Notes: a model not told the origin generated them from the letters alone. Counted from the first letter of the stretch, positions 24,152 to 34,006 are shown. The stretch is 64,000 nucleotides of DNA from Elioraea rosea (GCF_007644105.1 NZ_VFAC01000002.1:186001-250000), one strand, 5' to 3'. Numbers and translations: made by a program.

Positions 24152-24831
24152 TCCGCAGCCCGGTCCAGGGTTGCGGCCCCGAGCGCGAGCACGCGGGAGA
24201 GAGCAAGCGCCGCCGCGGCCTGCGCCGGCTCGACCACCGGCACGCCGATCGCCTGCTCGATCGCCGCGCGGTGATGCGCCATGCCCGCGCAGCCGAGAAC
24301 CACCGCACCCGCGCCGCGCGCGACGAGCTCCGTGCCGGCGGCGATCATCCGCGCCCGCACGGCCACGGGGTCGAGCAGCGTGTCCATCGTCACGTCGAGC
24401 GGCACTTCCGCAGCAAGCCGCGCCTCCACGCCGAGCTGCCTGAGCGCGAGCGCATGGCGGGCGACGGACGCCGAGACGATCGCGATGACCCCGAACCGCT
24501 CCGCGAGCCCGAGCGCCTGCAGCACAGCGGAGGAGAACATGCCGAACACGGGCCGGCGCGTCGCCTCGCGGGCGGCAGGCAGGGCGGGGTCCGACGCGCA
24601 GGCGATCACGAAGGCGTCCGTCCGCTCCTGCTCGCGCCCGATGCAGGCGAGGATGGGGCCGGCGGCAGAGAACCAGTCCGCCCATGTGTAGATGGCCGGC
24701 GGGCCTTCCGGCAGCGAGACGACCTCGAGCGTTGGAAGGCCGGGCGCCCGGAACGGCGCGAGCGCCGCGGCGATGCCGGCGCCGCAGGCGGTGCTGCTGT
24801 TCGGGTTGATGAAGAGGATGCGGCCGCTCAT
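24148..24831 (-). CDS. Asp/Glu/hydantoin racemase-family protein
   Basis: 227 residues. Members of this superfamily use two cysteines for two-base racemisation; both are present, in VIACASDPAL (about residue 78) and VLGCAGMAHH (about 181). The N-terminus ILFINPNSST matches hydantoin and allantoin racemases (INPNxS). Together with the cyclic amidohydrolase and two D-carbamoylases this gives the three activities of the hydantoin-to-amino-acid route. It is divergent from the DUF983 gene. Confidence 0.88.
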   Translation of the reverse strand: MSGRILFINPNSSTACGAGIAAALAPFRAPGLPTLEVVSLPEGPPAIYTWADWFSAAGPILACIGREQERTDAFVIACASDPALPAAREATRRPVFGMFSSAVLQALGLAERFGVIAIVSASVARHALALRQLGVEARLAAEVPLDVTMDTLLDPVAVRARMIAAGTELVARGAGAVVLGCAGMAHHRAAIEQAIGVPVVEPAQAAAALALSRVLALGAATLDRAAE

Positions 24832-24945
24832 GTCCGGCAGTGTGGGCATGCCAGCCGCCCGCGCAAGCCTCTCCGTATTGACTTGCACCGCTGCAACCAA
24901 CAGATCACCATGGTGCAGCGCAACACAACAGGAAACGCCGGCGCC

Positions 24946-25380
24946 ATGACCCAATGGCAACCGAGCACACGCTCGGTCGAGGCTCCCGCCTGGACGCCGC
25001 CGCCGCTCTGGCAGGCGCTGCGGCGCGGTGCTGCCAACCGCTGTCCGGTCTGCGGTGAGGCCCCGCTCTTCGACGGGTTCCTGAAGGTCCGGCGCGCGTG
25101 CAGCCACTGCCATGCGCCGCTCGGCCGCGTGCGGGCGGATGACGCTCCCCCCTACTTCACCATCTTCATCGTCGGTCACATCGTCGTGCCACTGATGCTG
25201 TGGATGGAGCGCGCCTACGAGCCGTCGCTCTGGGCGATGGCGGCGATCTTCCTCCCCCTCACCCTCGTCCTCTGCCTTCTGATCATGCGCCCGGTGAAGG
25301 GCGCGACGGTCGGGCTCATGCTCCGGCTCGGCGTCACGGGAACCGAGAACGGACCAGACCTGCCTGACCGACCGGCCTGA
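24946..25380 (+). CDS. DUF983 membrane protein
   Basis: 144 residues. An N-terminal zinc-ribbon-like pair, CPVCGEAPLF and CSHCHAPLG (residues 33-58), precedes two membrane spans (about 70-87 and 97-115). The DUF983 family is common in alphaproteobacteria; its function is not established. The ATG at 24946 has AGGAAA upstream; an ATG at 24910 is possible. It heads a run with the UPF0262 gene (7 bases apart) and mtnA. Confidence 0.88.
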   Translation: MTQWQPSTRSVEAPAWTPPPLWQALRRGAANRCPVCGEAPLFDGFLKVRRACSHCHAPLGRVRADDAPPYFTIFIVGHIVVPLMLWMERAYEPSLWAMAAIFLPLTLVLCLLIMRPVKGATVGLMLRLGVTGTENGPDLPDRPA

Positions 25381-25387
25381 CCGGGCG

Positions 25388-25867
25388 ATGCCACACCACA
25401 GCCGCATTGCTGAGGTGGTGCTGGAAGGCGAGGCGCTGACGCGGCTGAACGACGAGCTCGAGGCCGACCGCGCGACCGCGGTGGCCGACATCCTCCACGA
25501 GAACCGTTTCGTTCCCGCCGGCGCCCCCAAGGGGCCGTACCGGCTGCATCTCGGACTGATCGAGGGTCGCCTCGCCTTCGACATCCGCCGGGCGGACGGC
25601 GTGCCGATCACGGCGATCGTGCTCGCGATGGGTCCCTTCCGGCGGCTGATCAAGGACTACCTGATGATGGTCCACGCCCATGTCGAGGCGGTGGGCGAAG
25701 GGCGCGAGACACGGATCCAGGCCATCGACATGGGCCGCCGCGGCCTTCACAACGAGGCGGCAGAGCTCCTCCGGCGCCGGCTCGACGGCAAGATCGAGGT
25801 CGATTTCGACACGGCGAGGCGGCTCTTCACGCTCATCTGCGTCCTGCACCAGCGGCTCACGCACTGA
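25388..25867 (+). CDS. UPF0262 family protein
   Basis: 159 residues with no signal or membrane span. The central MGPFRRLIKDYLMMVHAHVEAV and RGLHNEAAELLRRRL are recognisable UPF0262 sequence. The family is restricted mainly to alphaproteobacteria and has no known role. Its last base is shared with the mtnA start, which implies translational coupling. Confidence 0.85.
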   Translation: MPHHSRIAEVVLEGEALTRLNDELEADRATAVADILHENRFVPAGAPKGPYRLHLGLIEGRLAFDIRRADGVPITAIVLAMGPFRRLIKDYLMMVHAHVEAVGEGRETRIQAIDMGRRGLHNEAAELLRRRLDGKIEVDFDTARRLFTLICVLHQRLTH

Positions 25868-26952
25868 TGCGCATCGGCGGCGAGACAACGAGGAGCATCG
25901 TGCCCGGAGCCGACGGCGCGTCGTTCCGCGTGCTCGACCAGACGCTGCTTCCCTGGCGCGTCGAGTGGCTGACGATCCGCGATGCCGGCGCCGCGGCGCA
26001 CGCCATCCGCTCGATGCAGGTTCGCGGCGCGCCGCTCATCGGGGCCACGGCCGCCTTCGGCCTCGCCCTCGCGCTTCGGGAGGGTGCCTCGGACGCGGCG
26101 CTTGCTGAGGCCGAGTCAGCGCTCGCCGCCACACGGCCGACGGCGGTCAACCTTGCCTGGGCGCTCGCCCGCGTGCGCCGGGCGGCGGCGTCGGTCCCGC
26201 CGGCCGACCGTGCAGCCCGCGCCTGGGCCGAAGCCATCGCCATCGCCGACGAGGACGAAGCCGCCTGCGCAGCGATCGGCCGGCATGGTCTGCCGCTTCT
26301 CTCCGCGATCGCTGCCCGCAAGGGGCGGGTGAACGTGCTGACACACTGCAACGCCGGGTGGCTGGCGACCGTCGATTGGGGAACGGCGACCGCGCCGATC
26401 TACGCCGCGCACGATGCCGGGCTGGACATCCACGTCTGGGTGGACGAGACGCGGCCGCGCAACCAGGGCGGCGCGCTGACGGCGTTCGAGCTCGGCGCGC
26501 ATGGGGTGCCGCACACCGTCATCGCCGACAATGCGGGCGGGCACCTGATGCAGCGCGGCGCGGTGGACATCGTGCTCGTTGGCACCGACCGGGTGGCCCG
26601 CAACGGGGATGTCGCGAACAAGATCGGCACCTACCTCAAGGCGCTCGCAGCGCACGACACCGGCGTGCCCTTCTGGGTCGCGCTGCCCTTCTCGACGATC
26701 GACTGGACGGTCGCTGACGGGCTTCGCGACATCCCGATCGAGGAACGGTCGGCACGCGAGATGACGCATGTGCACGGCCAGGCGGAAGACGGCACGCCGA
26801 TGACGCTCCGCGTCGTCGCGCCCGGCAGCCCTGCCGCCAACCCCGCCTTCGACGTGACGCCCGCGCGGCTCGTGACCGGCCTGATCACCGAGCGGGGGCG
26901 ATGCGCCGCCTCCGAGGGGGGACTTCGCCGCCTCTACCCGGACGCCGCCTGA
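25867..26952 (+). CDS. mtnA: S-methyl-5-thioribose-1-phosphate isomerase
   Basis: 361 residues, eIF2B-related fold. It converts methylthioribose-1-phosphate to methylthioribulose-1-phosphate in methionine salvage. Motifs: IRSMQVRGAPLIGATAAFGL near residue 40, VLTHCNAGWLAT with the catalytic Cys (about 160), and LVGTDRVARNGDVANKIGT with the catalytic Asp (about 240). The other salvage genes are not nearby. Its 3' end overlaps the convergent TRAP permease gene by 19 bases. Confidence 0.94.
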   Translation: MRIGGETTRSIVPGADGASFRVLDQTLLPWRVEWLTIRDAGAAAHAIRSMQVRGAPLIGATAAFGLALALREGASDAALAEAESALAATRPTAVNLAWALARVRRAAASVPPADRAARAWAEAIAIADEDEAACAAIGRHGLPLLSAIAARKGRVNVLTHCNAGWLATVDWGTATAPIYAAHDAGLDIHVWVDETRPRNQGGALTAFELGAHGVPHTVIADNAGGHLMQRGAVDIVLVGTDRVARNGDVANKIGTYLKALAAHDTGVPFWVALPFSTIDWTVADGLRDIPIEERSAREMTHVHGQAEDGTPMTLRVVAPGSPAANPAFDVTPARLVTGLITERGRCAASEGGLRRLYPDAA

Positions 26953-28961
26953 ACCCTGCCGCGCCCGGCCATGTAGTTGATGGCGAGGATCGGCACCACG
27001 ATGCAGGTTCCGATCAGCGTCGGCGTCGTTCCGGGGGCGATCATCAGCAGGCTCGCCGCCAGAAGCGGCGCGCGAGACAGCCAGCCCATCGGCGCGAACG
27101 CATAGCCGGTCAGCGCGACGCCGAGCGCGCAGACACCGAGCGCGCAGGAGGTCGTCACCAGCAGGAACTCGCCGATCGTGAAGCCTGGCGCGACAATCAG
27201 CATCGCCGGCGAATAGGCGAACACGAACGGCACAAGTGCCTTGGCGGAGCCGAGGCGGAAGGCGGTCAACCCCGTCTTGAACGGGTTGGCGCCGGCGATG
27301 CCGGCCGCGGCATAGGCGGCCACGCAGACGGGCGGCGTCAGGTCGGCCAGCAGCCCGTAGTAGAAGATGAAGAGATGCGCGGCGATCGGCGGCACGCCCA
27401 GTTGCTCCACAGCCGGGGCGGCGATCGCTGCGAGCACGATGTAGAGCGCAGTCGTCGGAATGCCCGCTCCCATCGCGATGCAGGTGAGCGCCACGAAGAG
27501 CAGCGTCAGGAACAGGGTGATGCCCTGCATCGAGGCAAGCTCGAACGGCAGGATCGCAAAGATGGGGTAGATCTCCGCGGCGAGGTTGCCGGCCGCCTGC
27601 GTCACCATGAAGGAGAGGCGGAACGCCGCGCCCGTCAGCGTGATGACGCCGACGACGATGCCCACCGCCGCCGCCGCGACGCCGACGGCGAGGGCATATT
27701 TTGCACCCGTCTCGAGCGCGTCCCAGAGGTCGCGCAGCGTGATCCGGTTCATCGGGTTCAGGAAGCCGACGACAACGCAGGCGGTGATGCCGTTGAAGGC
27801 GGCGAGGTAGGGCGTGTAGCCCTCCATGATCGTGCCGACGAGGATGATCAGCGGGATCACCGTCGGCCAGCCGCGCTTGATCGTGGGCCAGACCCTCGGG
27901 AGCTCGTGCTCCTCCATGCCCCGGATGCCGCTGCGCTTGGCCTCGAGGTGCACCTGGATGAGCACGCCGAGATAGTGCATCGCCGCCGGAACGATGGCCG
28001 CGATGATGATGGTGGTGTACGGCACGCCGAGGAACTCGGTCATGATGAAGGCGGCCGCACCCATGATCGGTGGGGTGATCTGCCCGCCAGCGCTCGCCGC
28101 CGCCTCGACTGCGCCTGCGAAGGTGCCGCGATAGCCGATCTTCATCATCGCCGGGATGGTGAGGCTTCCCGTCGTCACCGTGTTGGCGATCGAGGAGCCC
28201 GAGATCGTGCCGAAGAAGGCCGATGAGAGCACTGACACCTTCGCCGGGCCGCCCGGGTAGCGGCCTGCGGCGGCGGTCGCGATGTCGATGAAGAACTGGC
28301 CGAGGCCCATCTTCGTCGCGATCACGCCGAACAGGACGAAGTGGAACACGAAGGTGGCGACGACCTTGATGGGGATGCCGAAAATCCCCTCCTGCGTCAT
28401 GTAGAGCTGGCTGATGAAGTTGCCGAAGCTCGCGCCCGGGTGGGCCAGCACGCCGGGAACCAGGTACCCGAACAATCCGTACAGGATGAAGATGATGACG
28501 ATGATGGGCAGAACGATGCCCATAGACCGCCGCGTCGCCTCCAGCACAAGGACGATGAGGATCGTCCCCATGACGAGGTCCCAGGTATTGGGCACCCCGA
28601 TGCGGAAGGTCAGGTTGCTGAAGTCGTAAGGCAGGTACATGACCACGACGATCGACACCGCCGCGAGCAGCCAGTCGGTCACCGGCACGCCGCCGAGGCG
28701 GGGCATCATCCCCGGCGTGTCGGTCCGCCCCGCGCCGAACAGGACGAAGATGAGCGCGAGCACCGCGCCGAGATAGATCGCGTTGTGCCAATGCTCCGGC
28801 GGCACGCCGAAGCCCGCCGTGTAGTACTGGTAGAGCGAGAGCGCCACGAGCGTGAACGACACGAGCACCCCGGCGGGGCCGTGCAAGGTCCGGAAGTTCA
28901 GCTCCGGGTCGTACTGCCGCTCGAGTTCGGAGGCCTTGTCGTAGTCGATCGATGTGGTCAT
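26934..28961 (-). CDS. TRAP transporter fused permease (DctQ-DctM type, TAXI class)
   Basis: 675 residues with roughly 16-18 membrane spans. The first four to five form the small DctQ-like part and the rest the large DctM-like channel, with FGTISGSSIANTVTTGSLT and SAGGQITPPIMGAAAF as the DctM signature. The periplasmic partner is the TAXI protein encoded just upstream in the same operon (69 bases between them). Transport uses an ion gradient, and the substrate is probably a small organic acid or amino acid. Confidence 0.93.
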   Translation of the reverse strand: MTTSIDYDKASELERQYDPELNFRTLHGPAGVLVSFTLVALSLYQYYTAGFGVPPEHWHNAIYLGAVLALIFVLFGAGRTDTPGMMPRLGGVPVTDWLLAAVSIVVVMYLPYDFSNLTFRIGVPNTWDLVMGTILIVLVLEATRRSMGIVLPIIVIIFILYGLFGYLVPGVLAHPGASFGNFISQLYMTQEGIFGIPIKVVATFVFHFVLFGVIATKMGLGQFFIDIATAAAGRYPGGPAKVSVLSSAFFGTISGSSIANTVTTGSLTIPAMMKIGYRGTFAGAVEAAASAGGQITPPIMGAAAFIMTEFLGVPYTTIIIAAIVPAAMHYLGVLIQVHLEAKRSGIRGMEEHELPRVWPTIKRGWPTVIPLIILVGTIMEGYTPYLAAFNGITACVVVGFLNPMNRITLRDLWDALETGAKYALAVGVAAAAVGIVVGVITLTGAAFRLSFMVTQAAGNLAAEIYPIFAILPFELASMQGITLFLTLLFVALTCIAMGAGIPTTALYIVLAAIAAPAVEQLGVPPIAAHLFIFYYGLLADLTPPVCVAAYAAAGIAGANPFKTGLTAFRLGSAKALVPFVFAYSPAMLIVAPGFTIGEFLLVTTSCALGVCALGVALTGYAFAPMGWLSRAPLLAASLLMIAPGTTPTLIGTCIVVPILAINYMAGRGRVQAASG

Positions 28962-29029
28962 GCGGCGCCCTGCTTCAGGCGCGGCGGGTGGCGCGCTGCC
29001 GCACCACCCGCCACGTGGTCAAAGGACGC

Positions 29030-30043
29030 TCAGCGCAGCATGCCGGCTTCGCGATAGAACCGCTCCGCGCCCGGATGCAGCGGCACCTCGCCCCGCCCTT
29101 CGAGCGCGGTCTGGGCGACGATGTCGCGCGCCCGAACATGGCCGCGCTGCAGGAGGCTCTTCGTCGTCTCGCTCCAGAGGCTCTTGGTGATCTCGTAGAC
29201 GAGATCATCGGCAACCTGGGAGCTGACGATCCACACCGCGCCGACCGAGAGGGTCGGCACGTCCTCGGTCACGCCCTCATACGTGCCCTTCGGGATCACG
29301 CCGCGGCTGTAGAACGGCGCGCGCTGGTTCACCGCCTGGATCTGCGCATCGGTGAACGGCAGGACGCGGCAGCCCGCGCGGCTGCAGAACTCGGTGAAGG
29401 CGGCAGCCGGCGCGGCGACGACCTGCAGAACCGCATCGAGCCCGCGGTCCTGCATCCGCTCCACGCCCTGCGCGGCGGAAAGGTACTCGGGCGTGTATGC
29501 CCCCCTCAGCCCCGCCGCATCGAGCACGAGCTCGGACCCGATGCGCGCACCGGACGCCTGGAGGCCGACGACCACCCGCTTGCCGCGAAGGTCCTCGAGC
29601 CTCTGCACCGGGCTATCGCGCCGCACCACGGCGTGCAGCTGCTCGCCGAAGAGATGGGCGATGAAGCGAACCCGGTCTGCCTTCGGCCGCCCCTCGAACA
29701 GGCCCGTGCCGGTATAGGCCCAGTGCGCGACGTCGGACTGCGAGAAGCCGCTCTCTGCCGCGCCGGACTGGATGAGGTTCACGTTCTGGACCGAGCCCTG
29801 GGTCGCCTGAGCGACGGCAACGAGGCCCGGAACGCCGGCCGTGCCGCCGGCATCGCGGCACGGCGCTCCAGGCGGGCAGGAGATCGCGTTCGCGATCATG
29901 CCGCCGATCGGATAATAGGTGCCGCCGGCCGCACCGGTGCCGATGCGGAAGAATTGCGGCGCCTGCGCGGTGGCAGGGCCGGCGAGCGCCAGCCCGGCGA
30001 GTGCGGCTGCCGCCATGAGCGTGCGGCGCGGTGTGATGGGCAT
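29030..30043 (-). CDS. TAXI-family TRAP transporter solute-binding protein
   Basis: 337 residues. The signal peptide (1 to about 26, ending GPATAQ) exports it. The mature start FFRIGTGAAGGTYYPIGGMIAN is the hallmark of the TAXI family. Later LRGKRVVVGLQASG and DDLVYEITKSLW fit the same fold. GGGAGG precedes the ATG. It delivers substrate to the fused permease downstream. Confidence 0.95.
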   Translation of the reverse strand: MPITPRRTLMAAAALAGLALAGPATAQAPQFFRIGTGAAGGTYYPIGGMIANAISCPPGAPCRDAGGTAGVPGLVAVAQATQGSVQNVNLIQSGAAESGFSQSDVAHWAYTGTGLFEGRPKADRVRFIAHLFGEQLHAVVRRDSPVQRLEDLRGKRVVVGLQASGARIGSELVLDAAGLRGAYTPEYLSAAQGVERMQDRGLDAVLQVVAAPAAAFTEFCSRAGCRVLPFTDAQIQAVNQRAPFYSRGVIPKGTYEGVTEDVPTLSVGAVWIVSSQVADDLVYEITKSLWSETTKSLLQRGHVRARDIVAQTALEGRGEVPLHPGAERFYREAGMLR

Positions 30044-30211
30044 CTCGATACCTCCCGTGACGATGCATCCCTGGCCCGGACGCTACAGGCGCCGCCCCCC
30101 ATGATCAACGCTCCGGGTAATCGGCCCTCCCGCGGCGAAGCGGTGCGGTTGCCGGCTGGCGCCTGCTGCGCAATGCTGGCCTGAACCGACGAAGAACAGG
30201 TGGTGTTCATC

Positions 30212-31054
30212 ATGGGTAGATCACGGCTTCTCCTCGCCGGCGCGGCGGCAGCCTGCCTCGGCCTCGCAAGCCCGGCCGCAGCGCAGGCGCCGCTGCGCTG
30301 CGCGGTCGACGGCACGTTCGCCCCGCATGCGATGCCGAAGCTCGGCGGCGGCATCGAGGGCTTCAACGTCGACCTCTTCAACGAGGTGGCCAAGCGGATG
30401 GGCCGGCCGCTGCAGATGGACAGCGCGAGCTTTTCGGGCCTGATCCCCGCGATGAATGCCGGCCGCTACGACTTCCTCTGCGCGCCGACGACGGCGACGG
30501 CGGAACGGGCCCAGAACATGCTGTTCACGGAAGGCTACATCTACACGGCCTTCCAGTTCGGCATCCGCCGCGGCTCGGCTCCGATCAAGGACCTCGAGGA
30601 GCTTCGCGGCAAAACGATCTCGGTGAACAAGGGCAGCGCCTACGACACGTGGGCCCAGGCGAACGCGGCGCGGTACGGCTTCACGGTGCAGGCCTACGAC
30701 ACCAACACAGACGCCGTGCAGGCGGTGATCGCCGGCCGGGCCTATGGCAATCTCGCGGGCAACACGGTGGTGCGCTATGCCGCGACCCGCACTCCGCAAT
30801 TCGTGCCCGACCTCGTGCTGCGCGACACCCGCGCGCACTGGGCCGCGCCCTTCCCGCTCCAGTCGAAGGAGTTGCGCGACGAGGTGGACCGGGTGCTCGA
30901 GTGCATGAAGAAGGACGGCACGATCGCCCAGCTTTCCGAGAAGTGGTTCGGTGTGAAGCCCGAGGCAGACGACGCCGAGAACACGCCCTTCCCGGGCCGC
31001 GGGGTGCCTGGCCTCGCCGGCTACGACGCCACGCCGCACGAGAAGGGGTGCTGA
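30212..31054 (+). CDS. Polar amino-acid ABC transporter, solute-binding protein
   Basis: About 280 residues from ATG 30212. The signal peptide is residues 1 to about 24 (ending PAAAQA). Family 3 features: [36 protein letters not shown] and the C-terminal [16 protein letters not shown]. It binds a polar amino acid or similar solute in the periplasm. First gene of a complete four-gene ABC operon. Confidence 0.93.
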   Translation: MGRSRLLLAGAAAACLGLASPAAAQAPLRCAVDGTFAPHAMPKLGGGIEGFNVDLFNEVAKRMGRPLQMDSASFSGLIPAMNAGRYDFLCAPTTATAERAQNMLFTEGYIYTAFQFGIRRGSAPIKDLEELRGKTISVNKGSAYDTWAQANAARYGFTVQAYDTNTDAVQAVIAGRAYGNLAGNTVVRYAATRTPQFVPDLVLRDTRAHWAAPFPLQSKELRDEVDRVLECMKKDGTIAQLSEKWFGVKPEADDAENTPFPGRGVPGLAGYDATPHEKGC

Positions 31055-31059
31055 GCGGG

Positions 31060-31803
31060 GTGGCGACAGCGCGCCCCATCGTCGATGCGATAGGCATCCA
31101 CAAGCATTTCGGCGCCCTTCATGTCCTGAAGGGCGTCGATCTCGTCGTGTCGGAGCGGGAGCTCGTCTTTGTCATCGGCCCGTCCGGAAGCGGCAAGTCG
31201 ACGCTTCTGCGCTGCTGCAACAGGCTCGAGACGCCGTCCTCCGGCTCGGTGATGGTCGATGGCATCGACCTGCTCGACCGCCGGACCGACATCAATCTCG
31301 CCCGCCAGCGCATCGGCATGGTGTTCCAGCAATTCAACCTCTACCCGCACATGACGGCGCGGGGGAACGTGACGCTGGCGCTGCGCAAGGTCGCCGGCAA
31401 ATCGCGCGCGGAGGCAGACGAGCTCGCCGACGCCGCGCTCGCGCGCGTCGGGCTCGCAGAGAAGGCAGAGGCCTACCCGCTCGAGCTTTCGGGTGGCCAG
31501 CAGCAGCGCGTCGCCATCGCGCGCGCCATCGCGCTCGAGCCGCGCGTGATGCTGTTCGACGAGCCCACCTCGGCGCTCGACCCCGAGCTTGTGGGCGGCG
31601 TGCTCGCCGTGATGCGGTCACTTCGCGAGGCCGGCATGACGATGGTCGTCGTCAGCCACGAGATGGCCTTCGCCCGTGCGGCGGCCGACCGCGTGGTGTT
31701 CATGGACCATGGCGTGATCGTCGAGCAGGGAACGCCCGCCCAGGTGTTCGGCGCCCCGCAGCAGGAGCGCACCCGCGCCTTCCTCCGCCAGCTCGACCAT
31801 TGA
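31060..31803 (+). CDS. Polar amino-acid ABC transporter, ATP-binding protein
   Basis: 247 residues from a GTG at 31060; the in-frame GTG at 31048 is an alternative. Walker [10 protein letters not shown], signature LSGGQQQR, Walker [15 protein letters not shown] and switch histidine VSHE are all intact. It resembles GlnQ/HisP. It powers the two permeases that follow. Confidence 0.94.
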   Translation: MATARPIVDAIGIHKHFGALHVLKGVDLVVSERELVFVIGPSGSGKSTLLRCCNRLETPSSGSVMVDGIDLLDRRTDINLARQRIGMVFQQFNLYPHMTARGNVTLALRKVAGKSRAEADELADAALARVGLAEKAEAYPLELSGGQQQRVAIARAIALEPRVMLFDEPTSALDPELVGGVLAVMRSLREAGMTMVVVSHEMAFARAAADRVVFMDHGVIVEQGTPAQVFGAPQQERTRAFLRQLDH

Positions 31804-31816
31804 GCCCAGCCGTGCG

Positions 31817-32497
31817 ATGACCGACTGGGACCGTTTCGTCTTCACCTTCTTCAATTGGAAGGTGATGGCCGAGTACCTGCCGAAGATCGTCGAGGGGTTC
31901 ATCCTGACGGTCGAGCTCGCGCTTCTCATCGTCGTCTCCGGCCTCGCTCTGGGGCTTGCGCTCGCCGTCATCCGCAGCTTCGGCATCCGACCGCTAAACT
32001 GGCTGATCGTGTTCGTGGTCGATCTGTTCCGCGCGCTTCCCCCGCTCGTGATCATCGTGCTGATCTACTTCGGCCTGCCGAGCCTCGGGCCGGCGCCGTC
32101 GGGCTTCGTCTCGACCTGGATCAGCCTGACGCTCGTTCTCGCCGCCTTTGCCGAGGAAATCGTCTGGGGCGGCATCCTCGCCGTGCCGAAGGGGCAGTGG
32201 GAAGCCGCGCGCTCGACCGGCCTCGGCTTCACCGCGACGCTAACCCATGTCGTTCTGCCGCAGGCGCTTCGCATCTGCATCCCGCCGCTGACGAACCGGA
32301 CGATCGCGATCACCAAGGGAACCGCGCTCGGCAGCGTCGTGGCGGTGGCGGAGATCCTGTCGGTCGCCTCGGGAGCCGTCGCCTTCTCCTCGAACCCCTC
32401 GCCGCTCACCCTGGGCGCGATCGCCTACCTGATCCTGTTCATCCCCGTCGTCGCGTTCGGCCGCTGGGTCGAGACGCGGTTCGCCTGGAAGCGGTAG
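31817..32497 (+). CDS. Polar amino-acid ABC transporter, permease 1
   Basis: 226 residues, about five membrane spans. The coupling-helix motif EEIVWGGILAVPKGQWEAAR (EAA loop) near residue 113 marks the contact with the ATPase. It probably forms a heterodimer with the next gene's product. Confidence 0.93.
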   Translation: MTDWDRFVFTFFNWKVMAEYLPKIVEGFILTVELALLIVVSGLALGLALAVIRSFGIRPLNWLIVFVVDLFRALPPLVIIVLIYFGLPSLGPAPSGFVSTWISLTLVLAAFAEEIVWGGILAVPKGQWEAARSTGLGFTATLTHVVLPQALRICIPPLTNRTIAITKGTALGSVVAVAEILSVASGAVAFSSNPSPLTLGAIAYLILFIPVVAFGRWVETRFAWKR

Positions 32498-32503
32498 CCG
32501 GCG

Positions 32504-33175
32504 ATGGAGGAGTTCCTCTTCACCTTCTTCAACATCGAGGTGATGCGCGCGGCCTCGCCGATCCTGCTGCAGGGCTTGTGGATGACGCTGCTGCTCATCC
32601 TCGCCGCCGTGCCGCTCGGCCTCGCGGGCGGCGTGGTGCTCGCGGTGCTGTCGGTGTTCCGCCACCCGATGATCCGCTGGCCGCTGATCGCGTGGGTGGA
32701 TTTCTTCCGCGCCTTTCCACCCCTCGTGCTGCTCGTGTTCATCTACGCCGGCCTGCCCTTCGCCGGCATCGAGATCGGCGCCTTCGGCTGCGTGGCGATC
32801 GGCTTCTTCCTCAACACCTCATCCTATTATGGGGAGATCCTGCGAGCGGGCATCGAGAGCATCCCGCGTGGGCAGGTGGAGGCGGCACGGTCGACGGGGC
32901 TCTCCGCCACGCAGACGATGGGCTACGTCATCCTGCCGCAGGCCGTGCGGAACGTCCTGCCGGACCTCGTCTCGAACACGCTCGAGGTGGTGAAGCTCAC
33001 CTCCATCGCCTCCGTCGTCGCACTGCCCGAGCTGCTGTTCCAGGCACGCCAGGCCCAGAGCGTGACCTACAACCCCTCGCCGATCGTCGCCGCGGCGATC
33101 GTCTATTTCCTCATGCTCTGGCCGGTGGTGCGCCTGCTCAGCCGGCTCGAGCACAAGGCCGTCGCGCGGCGATAG
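32504..33175 (+). CDS. Polar amino-acid ABC transporter, permease 2
   Basis: 223 residues, about five spans. The EAA loop is YYGEILRAGIESIPRGQVEA near residue 108. It starts 6 bases after permease 1 and ends the operon. Confidence 0.93.
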   Translation: MEEFLFTFFNIEVMRAASPILLQGLWMTLLLILAAVPLGLAGGVVLAVLSVFRHPMIRWPLIAWVDFFRAFPPLVLLVFIYAGLPFAGIEIGAFGCVAIGFFLNTSSYYGEILRAGIESIPRGQVEAARSTGLSATQTMGYVILPQAVRNVLPDLVSNTLEVVKLTSIASVVALPELLFQARQAQSVTYNPSPIVAAAIVYFLMLWPVVRLLSRLEHKAVARR

Positions 33176-33247
33176 CGTTCAGAGCCGGCCTGAGCATTCG
33201 CTGCCGTGAGCCGGATGGCGCGGTTTCCGAGAACCGGAGCGGAGCGG

Positions 33248-33273
33248 GCTTCCGGCCCGTGAGCACCGGAAGC
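33248..33273. terminator. Hairpin downstream of the ABC operon
   Basis: GCTTCCGG and CCGGAAGC (8 pairs) enclose a 10-base loop, 73 bases past the last permease. No T tract follows, so this is at most a weak or Rho-assisted stop, or an mRNA 3' protecting stem. Confidence 0.35.
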
Positions 33274-33282
33274 ACGGGAACC

Positions 33283-33330
33283 CGATGCCAGGCGAAACCG
33301 ATGCCAGACGAAACCGATGCCAGACGGCCG
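33283..33330. repeat. Three 16-bp tandem repeats
   Basis: CGATGCCAGACGAAAC-type units start at 33283, 33299 and 33315. The first has GGCG for GACG and the last diverges at its end. They lie between the ABC operon and the M15-like gene with no open frame. There is no sign of function beyond slippage-prone sequence. Confidence 0.8.
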
Positions 33331-33356
33331 CGGCAGTAGAATGATCGGGCCGGCTT

Positions 33357-33920
33357 TCACTCGCCGTCGTCATCCTCGCCAGACAGCATCCCGCGCGTGT
33401 CGAGATGGGTGAAGTTCTGCTTCATGTAGGGCTTCACGAAGCCGCGGAAGGTGAACCAGCAGCCGAGCACGCCGGCAGAGACCTTGCGTGGCATCTCACC
33501 GAACGGAATGTTCCCCTTGCTCACCTTCACCGCCTTGCGCTGGAAGTCGAGCGGCGACCAGAACCACTCGCTGTTCTCCCAGCCCTTGAGGATCGGCACC
33601 ACCTTGTCCGGCTTCATGCCCGTGACGCGGAAGTCGATCGCCGTGAAGGCCTGGTGCTGCGAGAGCGGGGCCCTGCCCTTGTTCTTCTCCGGGTCGTTGT
33701 ACGCCTCCGTTCGGTAGACGCTAATCAGCTTGATGCCGCAGCCCGTATGCTCGCGCAGATGATCGAGGATGAGGATCGTCGGCACGATGTTGTGCCAGAT
33801 CGTCACCGGTGGCGGTCCGTTGTCCGGCCTGTAGCGGCCGACGAGAAGCTCGTCCGCGTTGAAGAAGTTGAGGCCCAGGCTGTCCACGAAGGTCTCGAAC
33901 TGCGTCTTGCTGAAAGCCAT
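33357..33920 (-). CDS. M15-type peptidase-like protein (D-Ala-D-Ala carboxypeptidase fold)
   Basis: 187 residues with no signal peptide. The pattern LISVYRTEAYN, then SQHQAFTAIDFRVTG and, near the C-terminus, THLDTRG fits the zinc ligands H-x6-D and H-x-D of the M15A family (YRT, SxH, AIDF, H-x-D). Relatives cut peptidoglycan stem peptides and are common in phage endolysins. Lack of an export signal suggests a cytoplasmic or lysis-type protein, or export by another route. Isolated gene. Confidence 0.65.
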   Translation of the reverse strand: MAFSKTQFETFVDSLGLNFFNADELLVGRYRPDNGPPPVTIWHNIVPTILILDHLREHTGCGIKLISVYRTEAYNDPEKNKGRAPLSQHQAFTAIDFRVTGMKPDKVVPILKGWENSEWFWSPLDFQRKAVKVSKGNIPFGEMPRKVSAGVLGCWFTFRGFVKPYMKQNFTHLDTRGMLSGEDDDGE

Positions 33921-34006
33921 CGTCGCGCTCCTTACCCATGGCTGCAGGGCAGCTCTTGTGGAGGGCGGACGATAGCGCGTTCAGGAGGCCGATGACGTGA
34001 GGTTCG

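Noticed and set aside
26116-28791. An 891-codon minus-strand frame
   Set aside because: It overlaps the TRAP permease in another frame and mtnA antisense; hydrophilic nonsense sequence, whereas the true frame has membrane spans and the DctM motif.
33283-33330. Three 16-bp repeats considered as a CRISPR or iteron array
   Set aside because: Too few and too short, without spacers, cas genes or a replication gene nearby.
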